Shown here: in pieces, positions 36,393-44,402 of the stretch | How the letters are laid out: every line of letters begins with the position of its first letter | Position numbering within the stretch: the stretch's first letter is position 1 | Assembly (NCBI RefSeq): GCF_000264455.2 | Contig: NC_017966.1 | Location: 496,001-560,000, forward strand | Source of the DNA: Tistrella mobilis KA081020-065 | GTDB taxonomy: Bacteria; Pseudomonadota; Alphaproteobacteria; Tistrellales; Tistrellaceae | Direction of reading: 5' to 3' | Length of the DNA: 64,000 bases | Translations under genes and position numbers: made by a program | The notes under the pieces: model-generated | Database searches by the model: none | What the model saw: the letters and a program-made list of their open reading frames with translations, nothing else | What the model was told of the DNA's origin: nothing

Positions 36393-37301
36393 TCACGATG
36401 CCACCTGCAAAGGAGCCTCGAGGTCACGCAGAATCTGCACCAGCCGATCGATCTCGGTGGCATCGAGCCCGGTGACCGGGGTGCGCAACACGCCGCCATC
36501 CGTGCCCTGCAGCTTCATCGCGGCCTTGATCGGGCTCGGGAAGCTTCGGGTCACGAGGCCCAGCGCCAGCGGGTTCAGCTTCTGCTGCAAAGCCCGGGCC
36601 CGGGCGACGTCACCGGCGGCCACGGCCTTCCAGAGATCGACGGTCAGTTCGGGCGCCACATTGGACGTGTAGGTGACGGCACCGGCACCGCCGGCGAAGC
36701 CAAGCTCGGCGATATAGCTGTCCCGTGAGGTATAGACCGCCACCCGCGGTGACAGCCGCCGCACGCCTTCCGATGCCTGGAGCTGATCGCCTTCCTTCAC
36801 ACCCACGAAATGCGGGCTCACCTCGGCGATCGCCTCCAACTCGTCCAGGCTCAGCATCGGCGAGGTGTAGGTCGTGTTGTAGACGATGTAGTCGAGATCC
36901 GAGACGCTGCCCATCCGGCGGAAATAGGCCACACGTTCGGCCTGGGTCAGGCGGTAGAAGAACGGTGCCAGGATCATCAACCCCTGAGCACCGATCGCTT
37001 CGGCCGCGCGGATGTCCTCGACGGTCTCGAAGTCCCCGACACTGCCGGCCGTGGCGATGACTGCAGCCCGGCCGGCGAGGGTGTCGACGGCACAGCGCAG
37101 CGCGTCGCGGCGTTCGGCCGGCCGCAGGCTGCCGCCCTCGCCGGTGACCGCGTTCATCACCACACCCGCACAGCCGGCATCGGCCAGCCGGACCAGATGC
37201 CGCGCAAGGGCGTCGAAATCGATGCGGCCGTCGGAATCGAACGGCGTGATGGAGGCTGCCAGAATGCCCTGCAAACTGCTCATGCCCTGCGAACTGCTCA
37301 T
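36393..37301 (-). CDS. DHDPS/N-acetylneuraminate lyase family protein (DapA-like)
   Basis: 302 residues, class I aldolase TIM barrel. Seen: ASITPFDSDGRIDFDALARH, NAVTGEGGSLRPAER, YNTTYTSPMLS with the catalytic Tyr, and the Schiff-base Lys in FVGVKEGDQ. It lacks neighbours of lysine synthesis; instead it lies with two FAD amino-acid oxidoreductases and an amino-acid importer, so a catabolic member (for example a pyrroline-4-hydroxy-2-carboxylate deaminase, HypD-type, or an aldolase for a keto acid) is more likely than DapA. The first 18 bases are duplicated in tandem, giving MSSSQGMSSLQG. The upstream ATG has the better ribosome site (ggagac). Confidence 0.87.
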   Translation of the reverse strand: MSSSQGMSSLQGILAASITPFDSDGRIDFDALARHLVRLADAGCAGVVMNAVTGEGGSLRPAERRDALRCAVDTLAGRAAVIATAGSVGDFETVEDIRAAEAIGAQGLMILAPFFYRLTQAERVAYFRRMGSVSDLDYIVYNTTYTSPMLSLDELEAIAEVSPHFVGVKEGDQLQASEGVRRLSPRVAVYTSRDSYIAELGFAGGAGAVTYTSNVAPELTVDLWKAVAAGDVARARALQQKLNPLALGLVTRSFPSPIKAAMKLQGTDGGVLRTPVTGLDATEIDRLVQILRDLEAPLQVAS

Positions 37302-37422
37302 GTGGGTCTCCGGTATCTCAGACGAAACGGTGGACGATCGGGCCAGGCAACGGACACGGGCTGGCTGCCCTCGCCCGCGGCCATTGCCGGGTCGGATCGG
37401 AAAGGAACGGGAAGCTCGCCGC

Positions 37423-38025
37423 TCAGTCGATGGCGGTCGCCGCCACCGCGGGATGTGCTGCAAATGCGTCGAACCAGACGGCCAGGCCCGGCCGGGTGTC
37501 GCGCCAGGCCAGATCGCCGAGGCGGAAGTCCAGATAGGCAAGCGCGCAGAACACCGAGATCGTGCCGATGTCCATCCGCTGGCGAAGTCCCTCGGCTTCC
37601 GTTTCGAGGCAATCGAGGCCGTCGACGATCTTGCTGCGCCAGGCCTCGATCCATGCCGGCCAGCGCAGGGCCTCGGGACGCAGGGCCGTCTCGTAACGGC
37701 ACTGAAGTGCCGCATCGACCATGGTATCGGCCAGTGCGGCCTGGCGCTGATTGCGCCACAGGTCGTCGCCGGTGCCTATCACGCCCCCCCCGGCAACCAT
37801 GTCCAGATAGGCGCAGATCACCGGGCTGTCGAACACCACGGTGCCGTCGTCGGCGATCAGCACCGGGATCTGGCCCGACGGATTGATGCGGCGGAAATCG
37901 GGGTCACGGCGGGTGAGATCGCCCGGCGTGCGGATCAGTTCCAGACGATCGGCCAGACCCAGGAGATGGGCGACGATCATCACCTTGCGCGCGAAGGGCG
38001 AGCTTGGGGAGTGATGAAGCTTCAT
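37423..38025 (-). CDS. Glutathione S-transferase family protein
   Basis: 200 residues. The N-terminal thioredoxin-like domain begins MKLHHSPSSPFARKVMIVAH, with the GSH-binding INPSGQIPVL and the D/E-S motif (VFDSPVICAYLD); an all-helical C-terminal domain follows (about 85-200). A strong GGAGG site precedes the start, which overlaps the FAD-oxidoreductase stop by 4 bp. A bacterial beta-like or unclassified GST; the SSCS-type signature of maleylpyruvate isomerases is not present. Its role in an amino-acid locus is unclear. Confidence 0.9.
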   Translation of the reverse strand: MKLHHSPSSPFARKVMIVAHLLGLADRLELIRTPGDLTRRDPDFRRINPSGQIPVLIADDGTVVFDSPVICAYLDMVAGGGVIGTGDDLWRNQRQAALADTMVDAALQCRYETALRPEALRWPAWIEAWRSKIVDGLDCLETEAEGLRQRMDIGTISVFCALAYLDFRLGDLAWRDTRPGLAVWFDAFAAHPAVAATAID

Positions 38026-39329
38026 GGGGTCCTCCGGGCGGCCGCGGGGAAGAGTCGGAACCTGCCGGCGGAATAGGGTGCGAGATCGAGCGCCGGCACT
38101 TCGTCCGCAGCCAGCGCCGCCACCAGCCGTGCCGTGGCCGGCGCCATCGACGGACCGGCATGACCATGGCCGAACGCATACAGGACCTGCACGCAGCGTC
38201 GGGCGCGGCCGATCACCGGCAATCCGTCGGGGGTCGAGGGGCGGTGGCCCATCCAGCGATCGACCCGCACCTCCGGCGCGCCGGTATCGAGCCCCGGCAG
38301 GCCACGCGCGGCATGGTGCAGGACGATATCGGCCCGGCGCCAGTCCGGAGCCTTGTCGACGGGCGCCAGCTCCACCTGTCCCGCCGCCCGAAACCCGCCG
38401 GGCTGGGGTGAGACGGCGATCTTGCCGTCGCTCAGTATGACCGAATGCCGCGGACCGACGCTGGCACCTGACACATGGACATGATAGCCGCGCTCCGAGG
38501 CCAGCGGCACCCTGTCCCCCAGTTTGCGGGCAAGGACATCCGAGCGGATGCCGGCAGCGATCACCGCATGGCTGCACGGCATCAGTCCGTTATCGGCCTC
38601 CACCGCCACCAGCCGGCCGGCCTCGATCCGAAAGCCGATCGCGCGCGCCGCCAGCACCTCGCCGCCACCACGAACCAGCAGCGCCGCCAGCGCCTGGCAA
38701 TAGCCGGCGGTGTCCGCAAGCCAGGCTCCATCCTCGATCGAGGTGGCGAAGCCATAGCCCTCGGCAAGGTCGGGTTCACGCGCCCTGAGATCCGCGGCCT
38801 CGATCTCGCGCAGCCCGATGCCCAGCCGCGCCCGGATTCCTGCCTCGGCCTTGCCGGCCAGATAGGTTTCCCGCCTGCGAAAAACCGTGACCAGACCATC
38901 GCGCCGGACCAGTTCCGGCACACCGGCCGCCTCGGACCATCGGACATAGTCCGAAATCGCATCGCGGCAGAGGGCGTAGCGCCGCCTGGCGCAGGCCTCG
39001 ACCTTCTCCCAGCTGCTGCCCGCCAGCAGGAAACGCACCAGCCAGGGCGCAAGCCGTGGCAGATCCATCGGCGACAGATAGAACGGCCCGGTCGGATCCA
39101 TCAGGAAGCCTGGCACCTTCTTCCACAATCCCGGGACCGAGGTCGGCATGACCGATGCCGGATTGATCCAGGCGCCATGACCATAGGATGCGGATTGCCG
39201 CCCGCCTGCCGGCCCGGGATCCAGCACCACCACCTGCCGGCCGCGGCGCTGCAGTTCCAGCGCCACATGCAACCCGACGATGCCGGCACCGATCACGACA
39301 CAGCTTCCGGTCATGTTCTCGCCCCCCAT
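38022..39329 (-). CDS. FAD-dependent oxidoreductase, D-amino acid dehydrogenase (DadA)-like
   Basis: 435 residues, DAO/GR2 family. Dinucleotide-binding motif VVIGAGIVGLHVALELQRRG near the N terminus and VVVLDPGP follow the DadA pattern (YGHGAWINP, LWKKVPGFLMDPTGPF). The C-terminal end VDRWMGHRPSTPDGLPVIG is also typical. It would deaminate D-amino acids (or D-hydroxyproline) to imino/keto acids. Two starts are possible: ATG 39329 (2 bases after the upstream stop) or ATG 39314. Confidence 0.9.
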   Translation of the reverse strand: MGGENMTGSCVVIGAGIVGLHVALELQRRGRQVVVLDPGPAGGRQSASYGHGAWINPASVMPTSVPGLWKKVPGFLMDPTGPFYLSPMDLPRLAPWLVRFLLAGSSWEKVEACARRRYALCRDAISDYVRWSEAAGVPELVRRDGLVTVFRRRETYLAGKAEAGIRARLGIGLREIEAADLRAREPDLAEGYGFATSIEDGAWLADTAGYCQALAALLVRGGGEVLAARAIGFRIEAGRLVAVEADNGLMPCSHAVIAAGIRSDVLARKLGDRVPLASERGYHVHVSGASVGPRHSVILSDGKIAVSPQPGGFRAAGQVELAPVDKAPDWRRADIVLHHAARGLPGLDTGAPEVRVDRWMGHRPSTPDGLPVIGRARRCVQVLYAFGHGHAGPSMAPATARLVAALAADEVPALDLAPYSAGRFRLFPAAARRTP

Positions 39330-39331
39330 GG

Positions 39332-40708
39332 TCAGCGCCCCCTCCGGCGCAGCCCGGCCATCTCGCGGACGTCCTTGCGGTCCTTGGCCGCCACCCAGCG
39401 CGCGGCCACGAACGGGCTCAGACCATGGAAGGGCAGCGGCCGCATCGGCTCGAAGGGAATGGTCAGCGCGGTTTCGGGTTCGCCCAGCGCATCGCGGGCA
39501 AGGTCGCGCCCGAAGGTCGTGCCCATGGCGACGCCACGGCCGTTGCAGCCCAGCGCCGCGGTCACGCCCGGCGCCAGACGGTGAAGCTTCCAGGTGCCGG
39601 CCAGGCTCATCGCCATCCAGCCGCTCCAGCGGATCTCCGGATCCAGCCGGACCGGCGCCAGCTGGGGAAAGATCTCCTCCAGCCGTGCCACGCTACGGGC
39701 AAGATCGGGTCCGGTGTCATGGCCGACCGGCGGGCCATAGCCGTTGAAATGGATCCGCAGATCGCTGGTCACCCTGAGCCCGATCAGCAGGCGGCGACGG
39801 TCGGTCATCACTGCCGCCCCGGGCAGGACGCTACGGGCGACGGCCTCGGACAGTGGTTCGGTCGCAAAGTGGTAGGACCGCGCCGGCACCACCGTCCGGC
39901 GCAGTCCCGGCCAGAGGTCGTCGGCATAGGCATTTGTACACAGGATCACCCGGGTGGCCGTCACCTGGCCTCGGGCGGTACGGATGATCCAGCGCGGGCC
40001 GTCGGCCGCGATCGACAGCGCCCGGCTGTCCTCGAACACCCTGGCGCCGAAGCCGATGGCGGTACGGACCAGGCCACGGACATAGGCCATGGCGTTGACT
40101 GCACCGCCACGTTCATCCTTGAAAGCGCCCAGATAGAGCCGGCTGCCGATCTGCCGGGCGGCCTCGTCGCGATCCAGGAACCTCACCGGCTTGCCTTCGC
40201 GGGCCATGACCTCCGCCCGGGCCGACAGCTCCGCCGCCGCAGCCGGGGAATGGGCGGCGACGATCACGCCCCCCCGGCGCACCCCGGCATCGAAGCCGTG
40301 CCGCTCCGCCAGGCCGAACACCAGATCGGGCCCCGCTTCGCAGGCTTCGTTGAAACGTGGTCCATGCAGGGGGCCATAGCGCCGCACCGCCTCGTCGAGG
40401 CTGAGCTTCGAAGCCGGGGCCACATGGCCGGCATTGCGGCCCGAGGCTCCCCAGCCGACGGCATTCGCTTCCAGTACGACCACGGACGCACCTGCCCCGG
40501 CCGCGTGCAGCGCCGCGGATGCGCCGGTGATCCCACCGCCCACGATCGCCACATCCGCGTCCACCGCACCGACCAGGGCCGGAAGGTCGAGCGGCGCACC
40601 GGCGCGAGCCGTAAAGGCGGTACGTGGCAGGTCGCGTGGATCGGAATTCGGGCTGTACACGGGCGGCATTCCCTGAGCGAGGCCAGCGTCGGCACGGCCA
40701 GGCCGCAT
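39332..40708 (-). CDS. FAD-dependent oxidoreductase (PuuB/OrdL-like)
   Basis: 458 residues. FAD motif VAIVGGGITGASAALHAAGAG after a 48-residue leader, then GWGASGRNAGHVAP as in gamma-glutamylputrescine oxidase/OrdL and related glycine-type oxidases. The C terminus YGPPVGHDTG...NGRGVAMG fits. Expected to oxidise a C-N bond of an amino acid or amine. Start ambiguous: ATG 40708 (ribosome-like CAGGGGG) or ATG 40669. First structural gene of the minus-strand catabolic set, 130 bases downstream of the LysR gene. Confidence 0.88.
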   Translation of the reverse strand: MRPGRADAGLAQGMPPVYSPNSDPRDLPRTAFTARAGAPLDLPALVGAVDADVAIVGGGITGASAALHAAGAGASVVVLEANAVGWGASGRNAGHVAPASKLSLDEAVRRYGPLHGPRFNEACEAGPDLVFGLAERHGFDAGVRRGGVIVAAHSPAAAAELSARAEVMAREGKPVRFLDRDEAARQIGSRLYLGAFKDERGGAVNAMAYVRGLVRTAIGFGARVFEDSRALSIAADGPRWIIRTARGQVTATRVILCTNAYADDLWPGLRRTVVPARSYHFATEPLSEAVARSVLPGAAVMTDRRRLLIGLRVTSDLRIHFNGYGPPVGHDTGPDLARSVARLEEIFPQLAPVRLDPEIRWSGWMAMSLAGTWKLHRLAPGVTAALGCNGRGVAMGTTFGRDLARDALGEPETALTIPFEPMRPLPFHGLSPFVAARWVAAKDRKDVREMAGLRRRGR

Positions 40709-40771
40709 GACGCGCTACCCCCTGAGCCTAGGCCCGGCAGAGACCTGCCACAAATGCATCTTTCCCCCCAT

Positions 40772-40802
40772 GTCATATCCATTTTGGAATGAGCTGTATG
40801 AC
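40772..40802. promoter_or_regulatory. Candidate LysR-type operator upstream of the FAD oxidoreductase
   Basis: Outer arms GTCATA (40772-40777) and TATGAC (40797-40802) flank an inner TCCATTTTGGA palindrome (40778-40788) in an AT-rich patch 64 bases before the oxidoreductase start. Dyad symmetry with AT-rich arms next to a LysR gene suggests a binding site; the exact T-N11-A register is not certain. Confidence 0.35.
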
Positions 40803-40837
40803 CTCAAGGTTCTGGAGATTTCAGGGGGCCGGATGCC

Positions 40838-41755
40838 TCAGGATTCCGGATGCTGGCCGATCTGCCTGGCTGCGACCGCCTGAACATGCGCGATGAAAGC
40901 CTCTGCAACCACCGAGAGCGGCCGCTGCTGGGGCAGGATCAGGCCCAGCGCGATCGGCACATGCGGTTCGAACGGCACCACCTCGAAGCTCTCCCGGCCG
41001 TCGCGGAACGAGACCGAAAAAGGATCGACCAGGCCGACCCTGTCGCCGATCTCGACGAATTTGCGCACGATGTGGCTATGGTTGGTCGCGATCACCTGAT
41101 TGATCCAGATGCCCGCCTCCGCCAGCGAGGCCATGATCACCGCGCCCAGGCCCAGCGTTCCCGGATAGGACACGAACGCCACCCCGTCCAGGTCGCGCGG
41201 CGTGATCCGTCTCCGTCCGGCCAGCGCATGGCTGCGCGGCACCAGACAGACGATCCCGGCACTGACCAGGGTGTGTGTGGTCAGATGCTCTTCCCTCTGC
41301 GGATAGTGCACGAAACCGAAATCATAGAGCCCCTGGGCGACCATTGTATGGATCTTCTCGGCATCGACCACGTCGACCTGGATCTGGAGCGTCGGATGTT
41401 CGTCCCGGAAGGCCTCGATCGCGCCCGGCAGCAGCGAGATACCGAAGGTCGCGAGGGTGGCGATGCGCAGGGTCGGCTTGCGCAGCGGCGAATTCGCCCG
41501 TCCGAAGGTTTCGATCAGATCGATCTGCTGCATCAGTCGGGCGACATGCTGTGCCAGCAGTTCGGCCTCGGGCGTGGGCCGCAGCTTGCCGCCGGTGCGC
41601 ACGAACAACGGTACGCCGACCGTTTCCTCGATCTGCTTCAGCGTCTTGCTGGCATTGGGCTGGGTGGTGTTCAGCTCGTCGGCCGCCTCGGTCACCGAGC
41701 CGGTCTTCATGTAGACGAGGAAAGTCTCCAGCTGGCGGATCTTCAGACGGTGCAT
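40838..41755 (-). CDS. LysR family transcriptional regulator
   Basis: 305 residues. N-terminal helix-turn-helix RQLETFLVYMKTGSVTEAADELNTTQPNASKTLKQIEETVG, effector domain from about residue 90 (RIATLATFGISLLPGAIEAF). It resembles regulators of opine and amino-acid catabolism (OccR/NocR-like), though that is only an impression. It lies upstream of the oxidoreductase-GST-lyase-Aap genes on the same strand and divergent from urtA; the former is its more likely target. Confidence 0.92.
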   Translation of the reverse strand: MHRLKIRQLETFLVYMKTGSVTEAADELNTTQPNASKTLKQIEETVGVPLFVRTGGKLRPTPEAELLAQHVARLMQQIDLIETFGRANSPLRKPTLRIATLATFGISLLPGAIEAFRDEHPTLQIQVDVVDAEKIHTMVAQGLYDFGFVHYPQREEHLTTHTLVSAGIVCLVPRSHALAGRRRITPRDLDGVAFVSYPGTLGLGAVIMASLAEAGIWINQVIATNHSHIVRKFVEIGDRVGLVDPFSVSFRDGRESFEVVPFEPHVPIALGLILPQQRPLSVVAEAFIAHVQAVAARQIGQHPES

Positions 41756-41828
41756 GGGTATCCGGCGGGCGACAGGAAAAGGGGCAGCACCTCATTCTAT
41801 GGCCGATGCGGGGTGGGAAGGCAAATCC

Positions 41829-41860
41829 GCCGGCACCGACCTCTGCCGGCTGTTTCTTTC
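41829..41860 (+). promoter_or_regulatory. Terminator-like hairpin in the urtA leader region
   Basis: GCCGGCA (41829-41835) and TGCCGGC (41844-41850) form a 7-bp stem with an 8-base loop, followed by the T-rich TGTTTCTTTC. It sits about 130 bases before urtA. It may be an attenuator if transcription starts upstream of it, or a terminator for plus-strand noise facing the LysR gene. Confidence 0.35.
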
Positions 41861-41991
41861 GCACCTGCGTAATCCCACGTACGCAGCCCGCCGTATTTTC
41901 GCAGCGCAGCAAATCCCCGACCATTCGATGGCGCGATGCGGACCGTTCCCCCGGCGGCCGTGTCCCGAAGCTCCATCGATCAGGAGGGGAC

Positions 41992-43263
41992 ATGACCCTG
42001 ACCCATTCAGCGGGCCACGCGCCCCGGTTCGGCCTGAAGCGGCTGGCGGCCGCGGTGGCCGTGTCCGTCACCACCTCGCTGGCCGCCATGGCCGGCATCG
42101 GCGACGTCGCGCAGGCGGCACCGGCCACCGCCGAGGTCAACACCACGGGCCTGGCCGTCACCGATACCGAGGTCACCGTCGGCATCCTGCACTCGGTCAC
42201 CGGCACCATGGCGATCTCGGAAACCGGGTCGGTTCAGGCGGAAAAGCTCGCCATCGAGCAGATCAACGCCTCGGGCGGCATCCTGGGCCGGCAGATCAAG
42301 ATCATTCAGGAAGACGGCGCCAGCGACTGGCCGACCTTCGCCGAGAAGGCCCGCAAGCTGCTGGTCAACGACAAGACCGCGGCGGTGTTCGGCTGCTGGA
42401 CCTCGGCCAGCCGCAAGGCGGTGCTGCCGGTGTTCGAAAAGGAAAACGGCCTGCTCTACTACCCGACCTTCTATGAAGGCCTGGAGCAGTCGCCCAACGT
42501 GTTCTACACCGGCCAGGAAGCCACCCAGCAGATCCTGGCGGGCATCGACTGGGTGATGAAGGACAAGGGGGCCAAGTCGTTCTATCTGCTCGGCTCCGAC
42601 TATATCTGGCCGCGCACCTCGAACAAGATCGCCCGCAAGCATATCGAGATGAACGGCGCCCAGGTTCTGGGTGAGGAATACTTCCCGCTGGGCCACACCC
42701 AGTTCAATTCGGTCATCAACAAGATCAAGCTGCGCAAGCCCGACGTGATCTACGCCATCATCGTCGGCGGCAGCAACGTCGCCTTCTACAAGCAGCTCAA
42801 AGCCGCCGGTATCGACCTCAGCAAGCAGACCCTGCTGACCATCTCGGTCACCGAGGACGAGGTCCGCGGCATCGGCGGCGAGAACATCGCCGGCGCCTAT
42901 GCGGCGATGAAGTACTTCCAGTCGCTCGACAACGAGAACAACAAGGCGTTCGTCAAGGCCTTCAAGGACATGTGGGGCCAGGACATGGTGATCGGCGACG
43001 TCACCCAGGCCGCCTATCTGGGCCCCTGGCTGTGGAAGGCCGCGGTCGAAAAGGCCGGTTCCTTCGACGTCGACAAGGTCCGCGAGGCCTCGCCCGGGAT
43101 CGAGCTGACCACCGCGCCCGAAGGCTATGTCAAGATCCACCCGAACCATCATCTGTGGAGCAAAACCCGCATCGGCCTCGCCAAGCCCGACGGCCAGTTC
43201 GAGGTGCTCTACGAGACCGCAGAGCTGATGGAGCCCGATCCCTTCCCGAAGGGCTATCAGTAA
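41992..43263 (+). CDS. urtA: Urea/short-chain amide ABC transporter substrate-binding protein
   Basis: 423 residues. A long signal region (KRLAAAVAVSVTTSLAAMAGIGDVAQAA) is followed by the mature protein starting near TEVTVGILHSVTGTMAISE. Diagnostic UrtA/FmdD features: LLYYPTFYEGLEQSPNVFYTGQE and HPNHHLWSKTRIG. AGGAGGGG is the ribosome site. It heads urtABCDE. Because formamidase rather than urease follows the transporter, the ligand may be formamide, acetamide or urea; family sequence alone does not tell. Confidence 0.93.
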   Translation: MTLTHSAGHAPRFGLKRLAAAVAVSVTTSLAAMAGIGDVAQAAPATAEVNTTGLAVTDTEVTVGILHSVTGTMAISETGSVQAEKLAIEQINASGGILGRQIKIIQEDGASDWPTFAEKARKLLVNDKTAAVFGCWTSASRKAVLPVFEKENGLLYYPTFYEGLEQSPNVFYTGQEATQQILAGIDWVMKDKGAKSFYLLGSDYIWPRTSNKIARKHIEMNGAQVLGEEYFPLGHTQFNSVINKIKLRKPDVIYAIIVGGSNVAFYKQLKAAGIDLSKQTLLTISVTEDEVRGIGGENIAGAYAAMKYFQSLDNENNKAFVKAFKDMWGQDMVIGDVTQAAYLGPWLWKAAVEKAGSFDVDKVREASPGIELTTAPEGYVKIHPNHHLWSKTRIGLAKPDGQFEVLYETAELMEPDPFPKGYQ

Positions 43264-43468
43264 AGCGCGGACCGGCGGCAGGGCGCGGGCAGTGCTTCCC
43301 CCTGCCCGCGCCTGCCGCCGCAACCGGCCGAAGCCGCTCCCTTTTCTCCCGCGCCTGCCCCCCTCACACTCTCCTCCTCCCGCTCTCCCCCACCCGTTCC
43401 TGTCCATCCCACCACGGCGCGCGCCGCCCCGATCGGGGCGCTGCCGCCGTCCGTCCGGGAGGTGTCGC
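43264..43468. other. urtA-urtB spacer with a long pyrimidine-rich tract
   Basis: 205 bases with no convincing gene. The middle (about 43345-43420) is almost all C and T on the plus strand. This is unusually long for a spacer within the transporter operon; a processing site, weak attenuation or separate promoter for urtB is possible. Nothing else was recognised. Confidence 0.4.
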
Positions 43469-44398
43469 ATGTTCGACGGCTACACGGCGTCAGAGCTGGT
43501 CTCGATCCTGGCCATGCAGGGCTTCGCCGGTCTGATCCTCTTCTCCGTCTTCCTGCTGATGGCGCTGGGTCTCGCGATCATCTTCGGCCAGATGGGCGTC
43601 ATCAACATGGCGCATGGCGAATTCATGATCCTCGGCGCCTACATGACCTATCTCACCTCGCATCTGGTTCAGGACTACGCGCCCGGCCTGTTCGGGGGCT
43701 ATTTCTTCCTGGCCATGATCGTGGCCTTCATCGCCGCGGGTGCGCTGGGCCTGTTGCTGGAATGGGCGCTGATCCGCCATCTCTATCGGCGACCGCTCGA
43801 CACGCTGCTCGCCACCTGGGGCGTGTCGCTGATCCTGCAACAGCTCTACCGTTCGATCTTCGGCGCCCGCGAGGTGGGCGTCACCCTGCCCGACTGGATG
43901 ATGGGCGCGATGTCGCTCACCGACACGATCGAGGTGCCGATCAACGGCCTGTTCGTGATGGCGCTGACGCTGGTCATCTCGGGCATCGTCTTCCTGCTGA
44001 TGTTCCGCTCCTCATGGGGGTTGCAGGTGCGCGCGGTCACCCAGAACCGGGTGATGGCGGGTGCCGCCGGCATCAACGGCCGCCGGGTCGATGCCATGAC
44101 CTTCGCGCTCGGCTGCGGCATCGCCGGCGTCGCAGGCTCTGCCTTCACCATGATCGGCTCCACCGGCCCGACCTCGGGCCAGCTCTACATCGTCGACACC
44201 TTCCTGGTCGTCGTTTTCGGCGGCGCGCAGAGCCTGCTCGGCACCATCGCCTCGGCGCTCACCATCTCGCAGTCGCAGTCGACGCTGGAATTCTTCCTCT
44301 CGGGCAGCATGGCCAAGGTGTTCACGCTGCTGGTGGTGGTGCTGATCCTGCTGGTCCGGCCGCAGGGGCTGTTCGTCCTCAAAGTGCGGAAGGGCTGA
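43469..44398 (+). CDS. urtB: Urea/amide ABC transporter permease UrtB
   Basis: 309 residues, LivH-like with about eight membrane segments. Seen: FLLMALGLAIIFGQMGVINMAHGEFMILGAYMTY, EWALIRHLYRRPLDTLLATWGVSLILQQLYRSIFGA, VRAVTQNRVMAGAAGINGRRVD and the end VRPQGLFVLKVRKG, all characteristic of UrtB/FmdE. It lacks the long N-terminal extension found in some UrtB proteins. The start has a gggaggtg ribosome site. Confidence 0.94.
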   Translation: MFDGYTASELVSILAMQGFAGLILFSVFLLMALGLAIIFGQMGVINMAHGEFMILGAYMTYLTSHLVQDYAPGLFGGYFFLAMIVAFIAAGALGLLLEWALIRHLYRRPLDTLLATWGVSLILQQLYRSIFGAREVGVTLPDWMMGAMSLTDTIEVPINGLFVMALTLVISGIVFLLMFRSSWGLQVRAVTQNRVMAGAAGINGRRVDAMTFALGCGIAGVAGSAFTMIGSTGPTSGQLYIVDTFLVVVFGGAQSLLGTIASALTISQSQSTLEFFLSGSMAKVFTLLVVVLILLVRPQGLFVLKVRKG

Positions 44399-44402
44399 GA
44401 CG

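Noticed and set aside
36393-37301. Lysine-biosynthetic dapA
   Set aside because: The neighbours are amino-acid oxidases and an importer; a catabolic lyase of the same family is more consistent.
37423-38025. Maleylpyruvate isomerase completing the gentisate pathway
   Set aside because: It is a GST-fold protein, but the zeta-class SSCS-type motif is missing and the gene belongs to a separate operon 32 kb away.
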